In this document: positions 5,217-5,668 of the stretch, piece by piece
Layout of the letters: each line of letters opens with the position of its first letter
Position numbering within the stretch: position 1 is the first letter of the stretch
Source: Alphaproteobacteria bacterium
Lineage (GTDB): Bacteria; Pseudomonadota; Alphaproteobacteria; ATCC43930; CGMCC-115725
Direction: 5' to 3'
Length of the DNA: 5,668 nt
Assembly: GCA_019237175.1 (NCBI GenBank)
Contig: JAFAHP010000031.1
Coordinates: 1 to 5,668 of the forward strand
Translations under genes and position numbers: made by a program
The notes under the pieces: generated by a model
The model's input: only the letters and a program-made list of their open reading frames with translations
Told to the model about the DNA's origin: nothing
The model's database searches: none

Positions 5217-5371
5217 CGTCTTCGCCGTCCTCGCCCATGCGTCGGCGCCATGCCGGACCGCAGCGGCTCCGATCGCGGCGGCGGCGGTTCGAGCTTGGCC
5301 AGGATCGATTTTACGGATCGAGCCGCGGCGCGACGTGCTTTGCGAAAAAATCGAATGGGTCGCCCGAACGA

Positions 5372-5668
5372 TTACGCCGGGCCGCTGACGCCGGCCTCGG
5401 CGAAGGTCGCCATGCCGTTGTGGCAGGCGACCGCGGCCTTTAGGATGCCGAGCGCGAGTGTCGCCGCGGACGCCTCTCCAAGCCGCATGCCAAGATCGAA
5501 CAACGGCCTCTGACCCAACCGCTCGAGCAGGATACGGTGGCCTGGCTCGGCCGAAATATGCGCAACAATGCAATGATCGAGCGCCCGCGGGTCGACGGCA
5601 AAGACCGCCGCCGCCGCGGCCGTCGCGGCAAAGCCGTCGAGCACGACCGGCACCCGGCCGAGCCGCGC
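5372..5668 (-). CDS. cobT: Nicotinate-nucleotide-dimethylbenzimidazole phosphoribosyltransferase, C-terminal part
   Basis: The frame enters from the right edge and ends at TAA 5374-5372, giving 98 residues of a protein normally near 340. The start lies outside the window; the GTG at 5653 is an internal valine (GRVPVVLDGFAATAAAA). Recognisable CobT blocks are PVVLDGFAATAAAA, DPRALDHCIVAHISAEPGH, RLLERLG-type (ILLERLGQRPLFDLGMRLGE) and CHNGMATFAEAGVSG. The Glu in MRLGEAS corresponds to the catalytic base (Glu317 in Salmonella CobT). The enzyme makes alpha-ribazole phosphate from dimethylbenzimidazole and nicotinate mononucleotide, for the lower ligand of cobalamin. The visible part looks intact. 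No cobalamin riboswitch can be seen, since the 5' end is outside. Confidence 0.95.
   Translation of the reverse strand, partial: ARLGRVPVVLDGFAATAAAAAVFAVDPRALDHCIVAHISAEPGHRILLERLGQRPLFDLGMRLGEASAATLALGILKAAVACHNGMATFAEAGVSGPA

Noticed and set aside
5341..5371. T run (CGATTTTTTCGC on the minus strand) after the cobT stop as a terminator
   Set aside because: Only three-base stems can be drawn in front of it, too short for an intrinsic terminator.
5217..5573. Extension of the DUF4326 frame to 220 residues
   Set aside because: The extension overlaps cobT in another frame, is low-complexity Arg/Ala-rich, and the domain begins only after the GTG at 5216.

Overview
The window looks like an accessory stretch of a GC-rich alphaproteobacterial chromosome. 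The best guess is a Bradyrhizobium/Rhodopseudomonas-type member of the Rhizobiales. This rests on the base composition and on family types common there: a cyclase-TolB-like-TPR protein, a Fax-like GST, a CobT C-terminus, a DUF4326 protein and a small zinc-ribbon protein. No single gene proves the genus.

Left part (1-1227): the 3' end of a glutathione S-transferase-like gene runs off the left edge. About 270 bases follow with no gene I can support. Then comes a tyrosine-recombinase remnant that keeps only its N-terminal DNA-binding domain, preceded by a hairpin that covers its ribosome binding site. The remnant stops a few bases from the 3' end of a complete tRNA-Lys(UUU) gene on the other strand.

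Middle (1228-4080, all minus strand): a secreted Tyr/Gly/His-rich protein and a 63-residue lipoprotein lie three bases apart and probably form a two-gene unit. Upstream of them is a 588-residue class III nucleotide cyclase with TolB-like and TPR regions. Its stop codon overlaps the start of a second cyclase copy that breaks off after the first GDG motif. The break coincides with one of two imperfect inverted repeats (2062-2080 and 4061-4079) that bracket the cyclase block.

Right part (4081-5668, minus strand): the C-terminus of CobT (lower-ligand activation in cobalamin synthesis) enters from the right edge and is followed by a DUF4326 gene. Next is a small zinc-ribbon gene that appears to be split inside its first CxxC motif by about 297 bases. 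Those bases carry a second copy of the 63-residue lipoprotein. The downstream half of the split gene also has an in-frame stop.

Overall the window mixes a few intact genes (cyclase, two lipoproteins, secreted protein, DUF4326, tRNA) with several broken ones (recombinase, second cyclase, zinc ribbon, possibly one more at 4202-4351). That pattern fits a region reshaped by insertion and decay. The lipoprotein nested in the zinc-ribbon gene and the bracketed cyclase unit are the two observations most worth checking. No complete defence, CRISPR or biosynthetic system is visible.
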